Origin: Sphingobium faniae
GTDB taxonomy: Bacteria > Pseudomonadota > Alphaproteobacteria > Sphingomonadales > Sphingomonadaceae
Length of the DNA: 64,000 nt
Assembly (NCBI GenBank): GCA_900100475.1
Contig: FMTU01000002.1
Location: forward strand, 372,001 to 436,000
Direction: 5' to 3'
Shown piece after piece: positions 28,037-37,864 of this stretch. The first letter of the stretch is position 1, and every line of letters begins with the position of its first letter. Position numbers and translations under genes: made by a program. The notes beneath the pieces are model-generated. The model did not search any database, was not told where the DNA came from, and was given only the letters and a program-made list of their open reading frames with translations.

Positions 28037-28495
28037 ATGGCGTCGCCCTTCCCCCTGCCCGATCCCATGCGCCGTGCGCTTGACCTTGCCCATGCGGCGC
28101 AACGGGCGGACGAGGTGCCGATCGGCGCGGTGGTGACGCTGGACGGGCGCATTATCGGCGAGGGCGAGAATCGCAACCGGCGCGACAATGACCCGACCGC
28201 CCATGCGGAGATGGTGGCGATCCGGGAAGCGGCACGGCGGATCGGGGACTTTCGCCTGACTGGATGCGACCTGTGGGTGACGCTGGAGCCGTGCCCGATG
28301 TGCGCGGGGGCGATTTCCCATGCGCGGATCGCACGGCTTTATTATGCCGTGTCGGACCCCAAGGGCGGCGCGGTGGAACAGGGGCCGCGCCTCTTTACCC
28401 AGCCGCAATGCCTGCACCGGCCCGAAATCTATGGCGGGCTGGCGGAGGCGGAGGCTTCAGCGTTGTTGCGAGGTTTTTTCGCGGCCCGACGCTGA
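28037..28495 (+). CDS. tadA: tRNA-specific adenosine deaminase (TadA-type)
   Basis: Deaminates adenosine 34 of tRNA-Arg to inosine. The 152-residue zinc deaminase has the catalytic HAEMVAIREA (zinc histidine and proton-shuttling glutamate) and the second zinc site EPCPMCAGAISHARI. Its last 39 bp overlap the 3' end of the convergent membrane-protein gene, so transcription of the two could interfere. Confidence 0.93.
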   Translation: MASPFPLPDPMRRALDLAHAAQRADEVPIGAVVTLDGRIIGEGENRNRRDNDPTAHAEMVAIREAARRIGDFRLTGCDLWVTLEPCPMCAGAISHARIARLYYAVSDPKGGAVEQGPRLFTQPQCLHRPEIYGGLAEAEASALLRGFFAARR

Positions 28496-30358
28496 ATAAT
28501 CTATGCGATATAATGTGTAGGGCAAGGTGGCGCCGCTCCGGATCGTGACGGGGTGGAGCCAGGCTGGCGCCTTGCCGCGCATCAGGTCGGCATAGAAGCC
28601 GCGCGGGCTGCGCGCCTGATAGATGGTGCCCTCCGGGAAGTCGGGGCAGATCAGCAGATAGGTCGCATGATGCTTCGCGGCGATGGGACGGAAGGCGTCG
28701 GCAGGCCCATCGAAGGCATGATGGATGTCGAGGATCACCGCGCCGTTGCGGTGATAGGGTCCAGCGACCGCGCTATGATGCGTCGTGGCGATAATGCGCG
28801 GGCCTAGATCGACCATGGTGAAGATGGTGGCGGGCGGCAGGTCGTCCAGCACCTCCAGCGCGGGCAGGGACCGGCAGCGGCCATTGGCCTTCTTGATCGC
28901 GTCGCTGCGCGCCTTGGCCTGCGGACGCCATGACTTGGGCGTTTCGCCCAGCATCGCGGCCAGGTCGTTCTTGATCCTCGGATAGAGCGGATAGGCAAAG
29001 ACAAAGGCAGCCAGCAGCAGCATGGCCGCCCAGGCGGTGGCCCTGATGACGGGACGGGCCGTGGTCATGAGAAGGAGCAGGCGATGCGCGGCCCAGGCCG
29101 CTGGCGGGATCGCCATGAGTTGCGCGGCCGGCCCCGCGCGCAAGGCCCAGAACAGCAGGGCCGTGGAAAAGAGCATCATCAGCCCCACCGTCACCCACGC
29201 CCAGAGCCGCTCCGCGTCGCGGCGCGAATCCCACAAGGCCCAGAGCAGGCCGAACAACCCCGCCACCGGCAGCGCCATCAGCGGCACGGCGACATCGCGG
29301 GTCTGGGCCGTCAGCGGCTTTGCCTCGCGGATATTGGCGAGCCAGAGGCGCTGGAGTTCGGGCGATATCTGATAGGCGCCGCTCAGGCATTGCGGCCAGT
29401 TCAGCCAGGCGAAAGCCGCCACCACAGCGCCCACCGCCACGCCTGCCGCCAGCCGCGCCTGCCAGCTTCGCAGCGGCAAAAGCGAGAGCAGCGCCATGCC
29501 CGCCGACGCCGCCGCGAAAATGGCGATCCAGATGGGCGAGATCGCATCGCACACCATCTGGCGATTGGCATCGCTGGCGAAGAGCAGGAACAGCAGCGAT
29601 GTCGCGCCGGCAAGGCTGATCGCATAGGGCAGCATCCGGCGGCCCGCACCGTCCCTGAACACCCAGCGCAAGGCGATCAGCGCGCCGCCCGCTGCCAGAT
29701 AGACGATCATCTCCATGCCGATGGCGAGCGACAGCGCCGTGCTGATCCCCGCGACGATGCCGCCGCGCAGCCAGTTGCGGTCAACCAGGCCCGCCAGCAT
29801 GGTGACGGCCAGCGCCAGTTGCCAGCCATGATGATCCACCCGCATCGGCGCATACATGCCCAGCGCCATCTGCGCGGCGAGCGGCGCCAGCGCGGCGATG
29901 ATCCAGGCGTTGCCGCCCGACAACCGCCGCGCGATGAAGCCGAGGCTCAGCATCAGCAGCAACAACGGCAGCAGCGGCGCGATGGCGCAGGCGAGGCGAT
30001 CAGCCATCCCCTGATCCACAAAGGCGCGGAAGAACAGCATCAACCCGGCGAGCGGCAGGTCCACCAGCCGCGACCAGTGGATGTCAAACCCCCTGGGCGG
30101 ATCAAGCCGATATTGGCGCAGGTCGAACCAGCCCTGCCCCGCCAGCCAGTCCTTCACCTGCACATAGCGGATATTGTCGTCCGTATCGCTGAGCACGAAC
30201 CAGTGGATCGCGGGCCAGCGATTGACGAGGAAGCCCGCCACGATGGCGACCCACAGCAGCAGGGTCAGCCATTTCCAGTGCCGCGCCGCATAGTCGGAAA
30301 AGCCAGCCGCGAAAGGGGCGGCGCGCGCGCGCAGGGCTGACCAGCTTTGCAAGTTCAT
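28457..30358 (-). CDS. Polytopic membrane protein, probable GT-C-type glycosyltransferase
   Basis: A 633-residue protein with about 11-13 membrane helices and a soluble C-terminal domain of about 150 residues. After the first helix comes LSDTDDNIRYVQVKDWL, an acidic extracytoplasmic loop like the metal-binding D-x-D loop of GT-C enzymes such as STT3. The RVDHHGWQ motif is near residue 190. The likely substrate is a polyprenyl-linked sugar, but this is inference. The adjacent divergent GtrA-family gene, whose products flip or aid polyprenyl-linked sugars, supports a role in glycan or lipid glycosylation. Confidence 0.7.
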   Translation of the reverse strand: MNLQSWSALRARAAPFAAGFSDYAARHWKWLTLLLWVAIVAGFLVNRWPAIHWFVLSDTDDNIRYVQVKDWLAGQGWFDLRQYRLDPPRGFDIHWSRLVDLPLAGLMLFFRAFVDQGMADRLACAIAPLLPLLLLMLSLGFIARRLSGGNAWIIAALAPLAAQMALGMYAPMRVDHHGWQLALAVTMLAGLVDRNWLRGGIVAGISTALSLAIGMEMIVYLAAGGALIALRWVFRDGAGRRMLPYAISLAGATSLLFLLFASDANRQMVCDAISPIWIAIFAAASAGMALLSLLPLRSWQARLAAGVAVGAVVAAFAWLNWPQCLSGAYQISPELQRLWLANIREAKPLTAQTRDVAVPLMALPVAGLFGLLWALWDSRRDAERLWAWVTVGLMMLFSTALLFWALRAGPAAQLMAIPPAAWAAHRLLLLMTTARPVIRATAWAAMLLLAAFVFAYPLYPRIKNDLAAMLGETPKSWRPQAKARSDAIKKANGRCRSLPALEVLDDLPPATIFTMVDLGPRIIATTHHSAVAGPYHRNGAVILDIHHAFDGPADAFRPIAAKHHATYLLICPDFPEGTIYQARSPRGFYADLMRGKAPAWLHPVTIRSGATLPYTLYRIDYSASGREKTSQQR

Positions 30359-30402
30359 GGGTGGTGGATTAGAGCCTCCGCATCAAAGCGCAACGGGGAC
30401 AT

Positions 30403-30819
30403 ATGAAAATCATCCAGCAATGGCCGGCGGAACGGCAGGCCCTTTTCTGGCAGATCGTCCGTTATGGAGTGACGGGACTGTTCGTCACGGCCTGTCAGGC
30501 GGCGATCTATTGGGTGCTGGCGGCGGTCGCGGGGCTGCATGTGCAGATCGCCAACGGCATCGGCACTGTCGCTGCGGTAGCGATCGGCTATGTGTCGCAC
30601 AACGCCTTCACCTTTCGCGGCCATGGCGGGCGGGACGGCCATGCGGAACGCGGGGCGCGCTTCGTGGCGGTGGCGCTGGTGAGTTATGCGCTCAATGCGC
30701 TGTGGGTGTGGCTGTGCGTCACGCATATGCGATGGCCGGAATGGTCGCCCATCCCGGCCATGCTCTTCGTGACGCCGGCGGTGGTGTTCCTGCTCAACCG
30801 GCAATGGGTGTTCCGGTAG
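30403..30819 (+). CDS. GtrA-family membrane protein
   Basis: A 138-residue protein with four membrane helices typical of GtrA. The first region QIVRYGVTGLFVTACQAAIYW and the NAFTFRG loop between helices 2 and 3 are family features, as is the closing LLNRQWVFR. Relatives are thought to move bactoprenol-linked glucose across the membrane in O-antigen modification. It is divergent from the GT-C-like gene at 28457-30358, with 44 bp between starts. Confidence 0.9.
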   Translation: MKIIQQWPAERQALFWQIVRYGVTGLFVTACQAAIYWVLAAVAGLHVQIANGIGTVAAVAIGYVSHNAFTFRGHGGRDGHAERGARFVAVALVSYALNALWVWLCVTHMRWPEWSPIPAMLFVTPAVVFLLNRQWVFR

Positions 30820-30854
30820 CATCCAGCGCCCCTCCACCGGAGCAGCGGCACGTC

Positions 30855-31655
30855 CTAATGCACGAAACGCGCCACCACGTCGCGATAGGAGCGGCTGACC
30901 TTCACCTGTGCGCCCGATTCCAGCACGAGGAAACATTCGCCATTGGTGTGGGGTTTCACCTGACGCACCTGCGACAGGTTCACGATGGTGGAGCGATGGA
31001 CGCGCTGGAAGTTGCGGGGGTCGAGGCGCTTTTCCAGATCCTTCATCGTCTCTCGCAGGATCAGCGAATTGTCGGCGGTGTAGATGCACATATAGTCGCC
31101 CGCCGCGTCGATGCGCTCGATCGAATCCACGTCCACGCGGAAAATCTGACCGCGATCCTTGATGTTGATCAGCTTTTCGAAACGGTTGGACGCGGGCGCA
31201 TCTTCGTCACTGGAAAGGTCGCTCATCGCTTCGGGGGCGACTTCGGCCAGCACTTCGCGCAGTTTTTCCACTTCCTGCACCTGCCTCTTTTCAGAGAGGC
31301 GCTGGCGCACGCGGTCGAGCGCGTCGGCAAGACGGCCCTCCTCCACCGGCTTCATGAGATAATCGACCGCCTGCGCCTCGAACGCGCGGATCGCATGGTC
31401 GCTATAGGCGGTGACGAAGATGAAGAGCGGCGGTTCGACTTCCATCATGCCCTGAACGACGGAAAAACCGTCGAACCCCGGCATCTGGATATCGAGGAAC
31501 ACCAAATCGGGTTTATGCGTCTTTATGGCGCGAATGGCTTCGCGGCCATTGGAGCAGGTTTCGACGATTTCAACATCCTCATGCGCTTCCAGACGCAGCT
31601 TGAGGCCCTGAATAGCCAGGCTTTCGTCATCGACGAGGATTGTTCTGATGGTCAT
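30855..31655 (-). CDS. LytTR-family response regulator
   Basis: A 266-residue response regulator. The receiver domain (1-120) has the acidic pair DDES near the N-terminus, the phospho-acceptor Asp in LVFLDIQMPGFDGF and the conserved Lys in YLMKPVEEG. A charged linker follows, then a LytTR DNA-binding domain (about 165-266; RVHRSTIVNLSQVRQVKPH). Its start overlaps the stop of the upstream histidine kinase (ATGA), so the two form a coupled two-component system. Confidence 0.95.
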   Translation of the reverse strand: MTIRTILVDDESLAIQGLKLRLEAHEDVEIVETCSNGREAIRAIKTHKPDLVFLDIQMPGFDGFSVVQGMMEVEPPLFIFVTAYSDHAIRAFEAQAVDYLMKPVEEGRLADALDRVRQRLSEKRQVQEVEKLREVLAEVAPEAMSDLSSDEDAPASNRFEKLINIKDRGQIFRVDVDSIERIDAAGDYMCIYTADNSLILRETMKDLEKRLDPRNFQRVHRSTIVNLSQVRQVKPHTNGECFLVLESGAQVKVSRSYRDVVARFVH

Positions 31656-32758
31656 GCGGCCACTTTCGATGGTTCATCCAGATTAAGCGGCATTTCGATG
31701 ATGACCGAAAAGCCGCCTGGCGTGGAACGCGTTTCCAAGGTCTGTCGTTCCCCGAAAGCCTGAATAAGGCGATCACGAATGTTCGCCAGCCCAACGCCCG
31801 TTCCCGCGCTGACCGGATTGTGCGGGCGCATGGCCCCGTCATTCAATCCCGGCCCGCTGTCCGATACGATGATCCGGACGTTTTCACCGGCGGGCTGCGC
31901 CGTGATGGAGATTTCGGCTCCCTCCTCCCTGGGCGTCACCGCATATTTGATGGCGTTTTCGACCAGAGGTTGCAGCAGCAGCGAAGGCAGGCGCGCCTGC
32001 GCGACGGCCGGGTCTATGTTGAACACGGGACGCAGGCGGTCCTCGAACCGCATCTTTTCGATCTCCAGATAGAGCTTCAGCGTCTCCACCTCCTGCTCGA
32101 TCGTCACCTGCGCCGTGGGTTCGTTGATAAGGGTGTAGCGCAGGAAGGAGGACAGGCGCGACAGCATCGCATTGGCCCGGTCGGTCTGCTTGAGCAGCAC
32201 CAGCGTCGAGATGCTGTTGAGCGTATTGAACAGGAAATGCGGATTGAGCTGATAGCGCAGCATCGCCAGTTGGGCGCTGGACGCCTGATTTTCCAGATGG
32301 AGAAGCTGGTCCGCCTGTTCCTCGACGGTCAGGTAGAAGTTGATGGCGTAATAAAGCGCCGACCATGCGCCGAGCAGCGTGACGCTGAGGTAGAAGGCGC
32401 CAAGGAAAAGCTGGACGCCCGCCGTCTCGCTCGCACGGTTCTGGGTGGAGAAGACCCAGGCGTCGATGAAGGCCACCAGCCCCGCCGCCGCCAGCACCGT
32501 GACGATCGAGACGCCCCATGTGACGACCGGCTTCTGCTTGAGCAAGAGGCGGAAGATCACCGCGATCAACAGCGTCACCGAATAGCCGCTGACCGTCGAG
32601 ATCAGCACCGAGATCAGGCTGGAAAGCGGCTGCCCATTGGCGATGGTGGAAGAGCCGCGCAACAGAAAGGCCCCTGCCCAGCCCAGAGACTGGAGGTTCC
32701 AGAAAGCGCGATTCTTGTCCGCGAAAAAGGGTTGTGGCTGGATACGAGGCGGTGACAT
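31652..32758 (-). CDS. LytS/YehU-type sensor histidine kinase
   Basis: A 368-residue membrane kinase. Four membrane helices occupy residues 25-145, followed by a short coiled coil. The His_kinase domain has the phospho-histidine in LNPHFLFNTLNSIS, the N box LVENAIKYA, and G boxes DSGPGL and GTGVGLANIRDRL. No extracellular sensor domain is visible, so the signal is probably membrane-embedded. It phosphorylates the LytTR regulator encoded next. Confidence 0.94.
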   Translation of the reverse strand: MSPPRIQPQPFFADKNRAFWNLQSLGWAGAFLLRGSSTIANGQPLSSLISVLISTVSGYSVTLLIAVIFRLLLKQKPVVTWGVSIVTVLAAAGLVAFIDAWVFSTQNRASETAGVQLFLGAFYLSVTLLGAWSALYYAINFYLTVEEQADQLLHLENQASSAQLAMLRYQLNPHFLFNTLNSISTLVLLKQTDRANAMLSRLSSFLRYTLINEPTAQVTIEQEVETLKLYLEIEKMRFEDRLRPVFNIDPAVAQARLPSLLLQPLVENAIKYAVTPREEGAEISITAQPAGENVRIIVSDSGPGLNDGAMRPHNPVSAGTGVGLANIRDRLIQAFGERQTLETRSTPGGFSVIIEMPLNLDEPSKVAA

Positions 32759-32930
32759 CGCGTGCAGACTAGGCGATTTCGCCCGGAGCGAAAACGCCCT
32801 TTTTCATGGCATGGGCAAAGCGGTTCGGGAGAGGCTGGCCCCACCATACTCCGCACAGGCAGGAACCTGGATCAGACATCGGATCGGGAGCGCCTTTTCC
32901 CATCATCGGGACGCCGCCCGCCTCCGCTGC

Positions 32931-33425
32931 TCAGGCGGCCGCGTTTTCCGTCATCACCATTTCCTCCATCACCGGCGCAACGCCGTCCGGGCATAGCCAG
33001 ACCATCTCTTCAATCGCCAGGTCGCGGCCGTCATGCGCCTGAATGGTCATGCGGCGGATCGGCTGGCGGTCGCGGCTGTCGGCCAGCACCTGACAGGATG
33101 GCGGACCGCAGCCCCATTTTTCGCCCCATTGGCGCAGGGCCACCATGACGGGCGCGAGTTCCTGCCCCTTTTGGGTCAGGCGATATTCGACCTTGCGCCG
33201 GTCGCACTGCATCGGCTCGCGAACCATGATGCCATTTTCGACCAGCCGCGTGAGGCGGTTGGCCAGGATGTTGCGGGCGATGCCCAGCACGGACTGAAAT
33301 TCCTCGAAATGGCGGATTCCGCCCATCGCCCCGCGCAATATCAGGAAGGACCAGCGTTCTCCCATCATTTCCAGCGCGCTTGGCAGCGCGCACTGGTCCA
33401 GATCCTGCGCAAGATTGTGTCTCAT
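32931..33425 (-). CDS. HxlR-family transcriptional regulator
   Basis: A 164-residue winged-helix regulator. The HxlR core (CALPSALEMMGERWSFLILRG, quoted in part; RHFEEFQSVLGIARNILANRL; YRLTQKGQELAPVM) fills residues 12-105, with a cysteine at residue 13 as in redox- or ligand-sensing members. A C-terminal extension of about 55 residues is of unknown function. The ATG at 33425 (MRHNLAQDLDQ) is chosen because the domain starts there; upstream codons are unlike the family. It is divergent from the (p)ppGpp synthetase gene. Confidence 0.88.
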   Translation of the reverse strand: MRHNLAQDLDQCALPSALEMMGERWSFLILRGAMGGIRHFEEFQSVLGIARNILANRLTRLVENGIMVREPMQCDRRKVEYRLTQKGQELAPVMVALRQWGEKWGCGPPSCQVLADSRDRQPIRRMTIQAHDGRDLAIEEMVWLCPDGVAPVMEEMVMTENAAA

Positions 33426-33537
33426 CGTACCCACTCGATAGCGTAAATCGGCCTCCGTTGCAAAAGTGCAGCAGATTTCCATCAAAATGGGATTTTTTAG
33501 TTGCACGGCAAGGCGCTTCTCTCACAATCGGGAAAGG

Positions 33538-35643
33538 ATGCTACGTCAATATGAACTTGTCGAACGGGTAAAAAGCTACGATCCGGATGCGGACGAAGCG
33601 ATGATCAACCGCGCCTATGTCTTTTCGGTGCAGAAGCATGGCAGCCAGAAGCGCGCGAGCGGCGACCCCTATTTCAGCCATCCGATTGAAGTCGCAGGCA
33701 TTTTGACCGACTTCCGGCTGGACGACCAGACCATCGTCACCGCTCTGCTGCACGACACCATAGAGGACACGCTCGTCACCTATGACGAGATCGAGCAGGC
33801 GTTCGGCAGCGATGTCGCGCGCATGGTCGACGGCGTGACCAAGCTCAGCAAGATCGAGGCGATGAGCGAGAATGAGCGGGCAGCGGAAAATCTCCGCAAG
33901 TTCCTGCTCGCCATGTCGGACGATATCCGCGTGCTGCTGGTGAAGCTGGCCGACCGGCTGCACAATATGCGGACGCTGCACTTCATCAAGAATGAGACCA
34001 AGCGCCGCCGTATCGCGAAGGAGACGATGGATATCTATGCCCCGCTGGCGGAACGGATCGGCATGTACGACTTCATGCGCGAGATGCAGTTGCTCGCCTT
34101 CCGGGAACTGGAGCCGGAAGCCTATGACAGCATCACCAAGCGGCTGGAGCACCTGAAGGAAGGCGGCCATGACAAGGTCGACCGGATCGGCGCGGAACTG
34201 CAATTGCTGCTGGGCAGCAACGACCTGCCCGTCACCGTCTCCGGGCGGGAAAAGCATCCCTATTCCATCTGGAAGAAGATGCAGGAACGCCATATCAGCT
34301 TCGAACAACTGACGGACGTGATGGCGTTCCGCGTCATCACGGAAACGACCGCCGACTGCTACAAGGCGCTGGGCGTGATCCACCAGACCTATAAAATGGT
34401 GCCGGGGCGGTTCAAGGATTACATCTCGACACCCAAGCGCAACGGCTATCGCTCGCTGCACACCACCGTCATCCATCAGGACAACGCCCGTATCGAAGTG
34501 CAGATCCGCAGCCGCGACATGCATCATGACGCCGAACTGGGGCTGGCGGCGCACTGGGCTTATAAGCAGAAGGGCGACGCGAACGACCATCACGCGGCGT
34601 GGCTGCGCGATCTGGTCGAGATATTGGAACAAAGCCAGGACGCGGACGAGCTGCTCGAACATACCCGCATGGCGATGTACCAGGACCGCATCTTCGCCTT
34701 CTCTCCCAAGGGCGAATTGCACCAGTTGCCCAAGGGATCGACGCCGGTCGACTTCGCCTATGCGGTGCATACGTCGCTGGGCAACCAGACGGTGGGCGCC
34801 AAGGTCAACGGCCGCGTCGTGCCGCTGCGCACGCAACTGGAAAATGGCGATCAGGTCGAGATCCTGAAATCCGAAGGGCAACAGCCCCAGCCCGGCTGGC
34901 TGACCTTCGCCATCACCGGCAAGGCGCGCGCGGCCATCCGGCGCTATATCCGGCAAAAGCAACGGGGCGAGGAAATCGCGCTGGGCGAAAAACTCTACGA
35001 AGAGATTGTCGGCCGCTTCCCGCTCGAACTGGCGAGCGAATTGGGCGACAAGGCGCTTGCCGCGGCGCTCAAGCGGCTGAAGCTGGAGGACCGCCCCGCG
35101 CTGATGATCGCCATCGCCACGCACCGCCTGCGCGACCGGGAGGTGATGGAGGCGCTCATCCCCGGATCGACCGAGGCGGAAGGCATGGAGGAAGCGCATC
35201 CGCGCCAGCATGAGCCGGTGTCGATCCGCGGCCTGACGCCCGGCATCGCCTATAATCTGGGCGACTGCTGCCATCCGGTTCCAGGCGACCGCATCGTCGG
35301 CGTGCGCCGCACCGGCGAGCCGATCGAGGTGCATACGATCGACTGCCCGTCGCTGGAGGCGGGGCAGGACGACGACTGGATCGACCTGTCCTGGGACAGC
35401 CGGTCGAAGGGCGGCACGGCGCGCCTTTCCGTCATCGTCAAGAACCAGCCGGGCGCTCTGGCCGCCGTCGCCAATGTGTTCGGCGCCACCAAGGCGAACA
35501 TCCTCAACCTGCAACTGGTGAACCGCGAGGGGCCGTTCCATACCGACATCATCGACCTGGAGGTAGCCGATGCGCAGCATCTCAACCGCATCATCTCGGC
35601 GCTGCGGGCGCTGGATGCCGTGGCGCAGGCGGATAGGGTATAG
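33538..35643 (+). CDS. Bifunctional (p)ppGpp synthetase/hydrolase (RSH)
   Basis: A 701-residue Rel/SpoT homologue that makes and degrades (p)ppGpp in the stringent response. Domains in order: HD hydrolase (LLHDTIEDT, about residues 45-155), synthetase (KRNGYRSLHTTV, about 230-345), TGS (FAFSPKGELHQLPKGSTPVDFAY, quoted in part; about 385-450), helical region, and a C-terminal ACT domain (LAAVANVFGATKANI). Both catalytic HD residues are present, so hydrolysis should work. The ATG at 33538 (MLRQYELVERV) directly follows an AAAGG site; the frame is open earlier but not conserved. Confidence 0.95.
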   Translation: MLRQYELVERVKSYDPDADEAMINRAYVFSVQKHGSQKRASGDPYFSHPIEVAGILTDFRLDDQTIVTALLHDTIEDTLVTYDEIEQAFGSDVARMVDGVTKLSKIEAMSENERAAENLRKFLLAMSDDIRVLLVKLADRLHNMRTLHFIKNETKRRRIAKETMDIYAPLAERIGMYDFMREMQLLAFRELEPEAYDSITKRLEHLKEGGHDKVDRIGAELQLLLGSNDLPVTVSGREKHPYSIWKKMQERHISFEQLTDVMAFRVITETTADCYKALGVIHQTYKMVPGRFKDYISTPKRNGYRSLHTTVIHQDNARIEVQIRSRDMHHDAELGLAAHWAYKQKGDANDHHAAWLRDLVEILEQSQDADELLEHTRMAMYQDRIFAFSPKGELHQLPKGSTPVDFAYAVHTSLGNQTVGAKVNGRVVPLRTQLENGDQVEILKSEGQQPQPGWLTFAITGKARAAIRRYIRQKQRGEEIALGEKLYEEIVGRFPLELASELGDKALAAALKRLKLEDRPALMIAIATHRLRDREVMEALIPGSTEAEGMEEAHPRQHEPVSIRGLTPGIAYNLGDCCHPVPGDRIVGVRRTGEPIEVHTIDCPSLEAGQDDDWIDLSWDSRSKGGTARLSVIVKNQPGALAAVANVFGATKANILNLQLVNREGPFHTDIIDLEVADAQHLNRIISALRALDAVAQADRV

Positions 35644-35959
35644 AGAGCGGCAGGCGCCAGATTCCGCGTGACAATCACAGGGAAATCACCTAGAGGCCCG
35701 CCACCGGACCCCTTGCGGGTCCACCGTCCGAGACAGTTGGTGAAGGGAATTTGCCCTTCTTAATGTCCAGCCTAGACGGGGAAAAGTTCTTGCCGGACAG
35801 GGCTTTGCGCCATGGTCCGGGGCTGCCTGTTGCCGTTGAGGCGAATCTGGCCAGTCGACCTCTCCCCATTCGGACCAGTGCCCCGCGCGGCGGCCGCAAG
35901 GCTTTGCGCGGGTTCGTTGTGCGCCGGGCCGTCCGGCGCATGAATATGTGGAGAATGGC
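35644..35959 (+). ncRNA. Leader region of rplJ-rplL, candidate L10-binding leader
   Basis: A 316-bp stretch without a gene upstream of rplJ. It contains several complementary segments (for example around 35699-35735 and 35750-35775, and a CG-rich hairpin near 35880-35935). In many bacteria the rplJL mRNA leader is bound by the L10(L12)4 complex, giving feedback control, and long leaders at this spot commonly carry that structure. I did not confirm the kink-turn, so this is a positional prediction. Promoter elements of rplJ also must lie here. Confidence 0.45.
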
Positions 35960-36475
35960 ATGGATCGTAATCAGAAGACTGAGGTCGTTTCCGCGCTGAA
36001 CGCACATCTGGCAGAGGTGGGCGTGGTCGTCGTGACCCGCAACCTCGGCATGACCGTCGCCCAGTCGACGGACCTGCGCCGGAAAATGCGCGAAGCCGGT
36101 GCAACCTACAAGGTTACGAAGAACCGCCTCGCCAGGATCGCCCTTGAAGGCACCGACTATACCGGCATCAGCGACCTGCTGACCGGCCCCGTCGGCCTCG
36201 CCTCCTCGGCCGATCCGGTCGCCGCCGCCAAGGTGGTGGTCGATTTCGCCAAGACCAACGACAAGATCGAGATCGTTGGCGGCGCGATGGGCGAAGTGCT
36301 GCTGAACGCGGAGGGCGTCAAGGCGCTCGCCTCGATGCCGTCGCTGGATGAACTGCGTGCGAAGATCGTCGGGCTGCTCGTTGCGCCCGCGACCAAGCTC
36401 GCGACCGTCACCCAGGCGCCGGCTGCGCAGCTCGCGCGGGTCTTCAACGCCTATGCGGAAAAGAACGCGGCCTGA
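35960..36475 (+). CDS. rplJ: 50S ribosomal protein L10
   Basis: A 171-residue protein that forms the base of the ribosomal stalk and anchors L7/L12 dimers. It starts [21 protein letters not shown] and includes the conserved [20 protein letters not shown]. The ATG at 35960 follows a GGAG site by 7 bases; an in-frame ATG 12 bp earlier is less well placed. Its C-terminal helix ([14 protein letters not shown]) is the L12 attachment region. rplL follows in the same operon. Confidence 0.97.
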   Translation: MDRNQKTEVVSALNAHLAEVGVVVVTRNLGMTVAQSTDLRRKMREAGATYKVTKNRLARIALEGTDYTGISDLLTGPVGLASSADPVAAAKVVVDFAKTNDKIEIVGGAMGEVLLNAEGVKALASMPSLDELRAKIVGLLVAPATKLATVTQAPAAQLARVFNAYAEKNAA

Positions 36476-36559
36476 TCTTCAGGACCGCCGGACATTCGTT
36501 TCAACTCTTATTCAAGGGGCTTTTCAACGCCCCGCCCAGAAGGGAACAGGTAAATTAAT

Positions 36560-36937
36560 ATGGCAGATATCAATGCTCTGGTCGACCAACTGTCGGCTCT
36601 GACCGTCCTCGAAGCTGCTGAGCTGTCGAAGGCTCTGGAAGAAAAGTGGGGCGTTTCGGCCGCTGCTGCCGTCGCCGTCGCTGGCCCGGCCGCTGGCGCT
36701 CCGGCCGCCGCTGCTGCTGAAGAGCAGAGCGAATTCGACGTCGTGCTGACCGGCGACGGTGGCAAGAAGATCAACGTCATCAAGGAAGTCCGCGCTATCA
36801 CCGGCCTGGGCCTGACCGAAGCCAAGGCGCTGGTCGAAAGCGCTCCCAAGGCCGTCAAGGAAGGCGTCAGCAAGGACGAAGCCGAAAAGCTCAAGAAGCA
36901 GCTTGAAGAAGCCGGCGCGACCGTCGAACTCAAATAA
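36560..36937 (+). CDS. rplL: 50S ribosomal protein L7/L12
   Basis: A 125-residue stalk protein that recruits translation factors. It has the N-terminal dimerisation part ([18 protein letters not shown]), an Ala-rich hinge and the C-terminal factor-binding domain ([21 protein letters not shown], in part; [16 protein letters not shown]). It lies 84 bp after rplJ and is followed by a strong terminator. rpoB does not follow within the window; the next gene is chpT on the other strand. Confidence 0.98.
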   Translation: MADINALVDQLSALTVLEAAELSKALEEKWGVSAAAAVAVAGPAAGAPAAAAAEEQSEFDVVLTGDGGKKINVIKEVRAITGLGLTEAKALVESAPKAVKEGVSKDEAEKLKKQLEEAGATVELK

Positions 36938-36971
36938 GCTTTTCGCTCCGCACCGTGCGGAGAGAAGATCG

Positions 36972-37008
36972 GGGCGGCGCCATCATGGCGCCGCCCTTAT
37001 TCTTTTTT
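36972..37008 (+). terminator. Rho-independent terminator of rplJ-rplL
   Basis: A perfect 12-bp GC-rich stem (36972-36983 with 36985-36996; in practice the central bases form the loop) followed by TTATTCTTTTTT. A smaller hairpin at about 36946-36962 precedes it. Confidence 0.9.
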
Positions 37009-37119
37009 GGGGATCGTGCAGCGTACAAAACCGATGTCGTAGGGCATATGGGAGCGCCTGCCCTGCTCAGGAAGAACGGATTTATATGCGGCGCACGTCC
37101 TTTGCGCGCCGAAAGCGGA

Positions 37120-37767
37120 TCAACCGGGGATGGAGACGCCGAACAGCAGCACGGATTCCCCCGGCGGCGACAGGGCCACTTCGCCGCCTGCCTTGACCAC
37201 CAGTTCGCGCACCATCCACGCGGCGGCGGTCCGCGAAGCCAGCCCTTCCGGTGGCAAGGTGCCCGCCAGCGCCGAGCGCAGGTCCGGGTCCAGCACCAGC
37301 TTTGGGCCTTCCGCCCGCACCACGATTTCCGTCACGCCGGTCCGCTGTTCCGCGCCGATGTCGAGTTGCCCGCCGCGCACCAGCGCATCGCCCGCGATCA
37401 GCGCGAGGTTGAGCAGGATCTTGACCGGCAGCTTGCCGAGCATGTCTTCCTCGACCAGCCAGCCGACCTTCACCCGGCCCACCGTAGAGAACATCCCTTC
37501 GATCGCGACCCGCGCTTCATGCGTCGGCACCGCGTCCCCGAAACCGCCCGCCGATCCGAAAGCGAGGCGGAAGAATTTAAGCTTGTTCGCCGAAGTCCGG
37601 GCGCTGTCCGTCAACAGGTCGAGGCAACGCTGGCGCATGTCCGGGTCGGTTTCATCCGCCATCAGTTCCAGCCCGTTGTTCAGCGCGCCGACCGGGCTGA
37701 GCAGGTCATGGCACAGGCGCGAGCAAAGCAGGCTGGCAAATTCGATGCTGTCGGTCGGATGAGTCAT
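37120..37767 (-). CDS. chpT: Histidine phosphotransferase ChpT
   Basis: A 215-residue phosphotransferase that relays phosphate from CckA to CtrA and CpdR in the alphaproteobacterial cell-cycle pathway. The DHp helix carries the phospho-histidine in SRLCHDLLSPVGALNNGLELM (quoted in part: CHDLLSPVGALNNG). A degenerate ATPase-like C-terminal domain follows. The ATG at 37767 (MTHPTDSIEFASLL) is chosen; the open frame upstream is low-complexity. cckA and ctrA are not in this window. Confidence 0.92.
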   Translation of the reverse strand: MTHPTDSIEFASLLCSRLCHDLLSPVGALNNGLELMADETDPDMRQRCLDLLTDSARTSANKLKFFRLAFGSAGGFGDAVPTHEARVAIEGMFSTVGRVKVGWLVEEDMLGKLPVKILLNLALIAGDALVRGGQLDIGAEQRTGVTEIVVRAEGPKLVLDPDLRSALAGTLPPEGLASRTAAAWMVRELVVKAGGEVALSPPGESVLLFGVSIPG

Positions 37768-37864
37768 GAAGGATGGCTGCCGGTCAATGGGTTGAACATC
37801 GGGGGGATAGCACGCTAATGCGCCGCCCCACTGAAGGATGCAAGCCCGGCTCGCCCGCTTTCCC

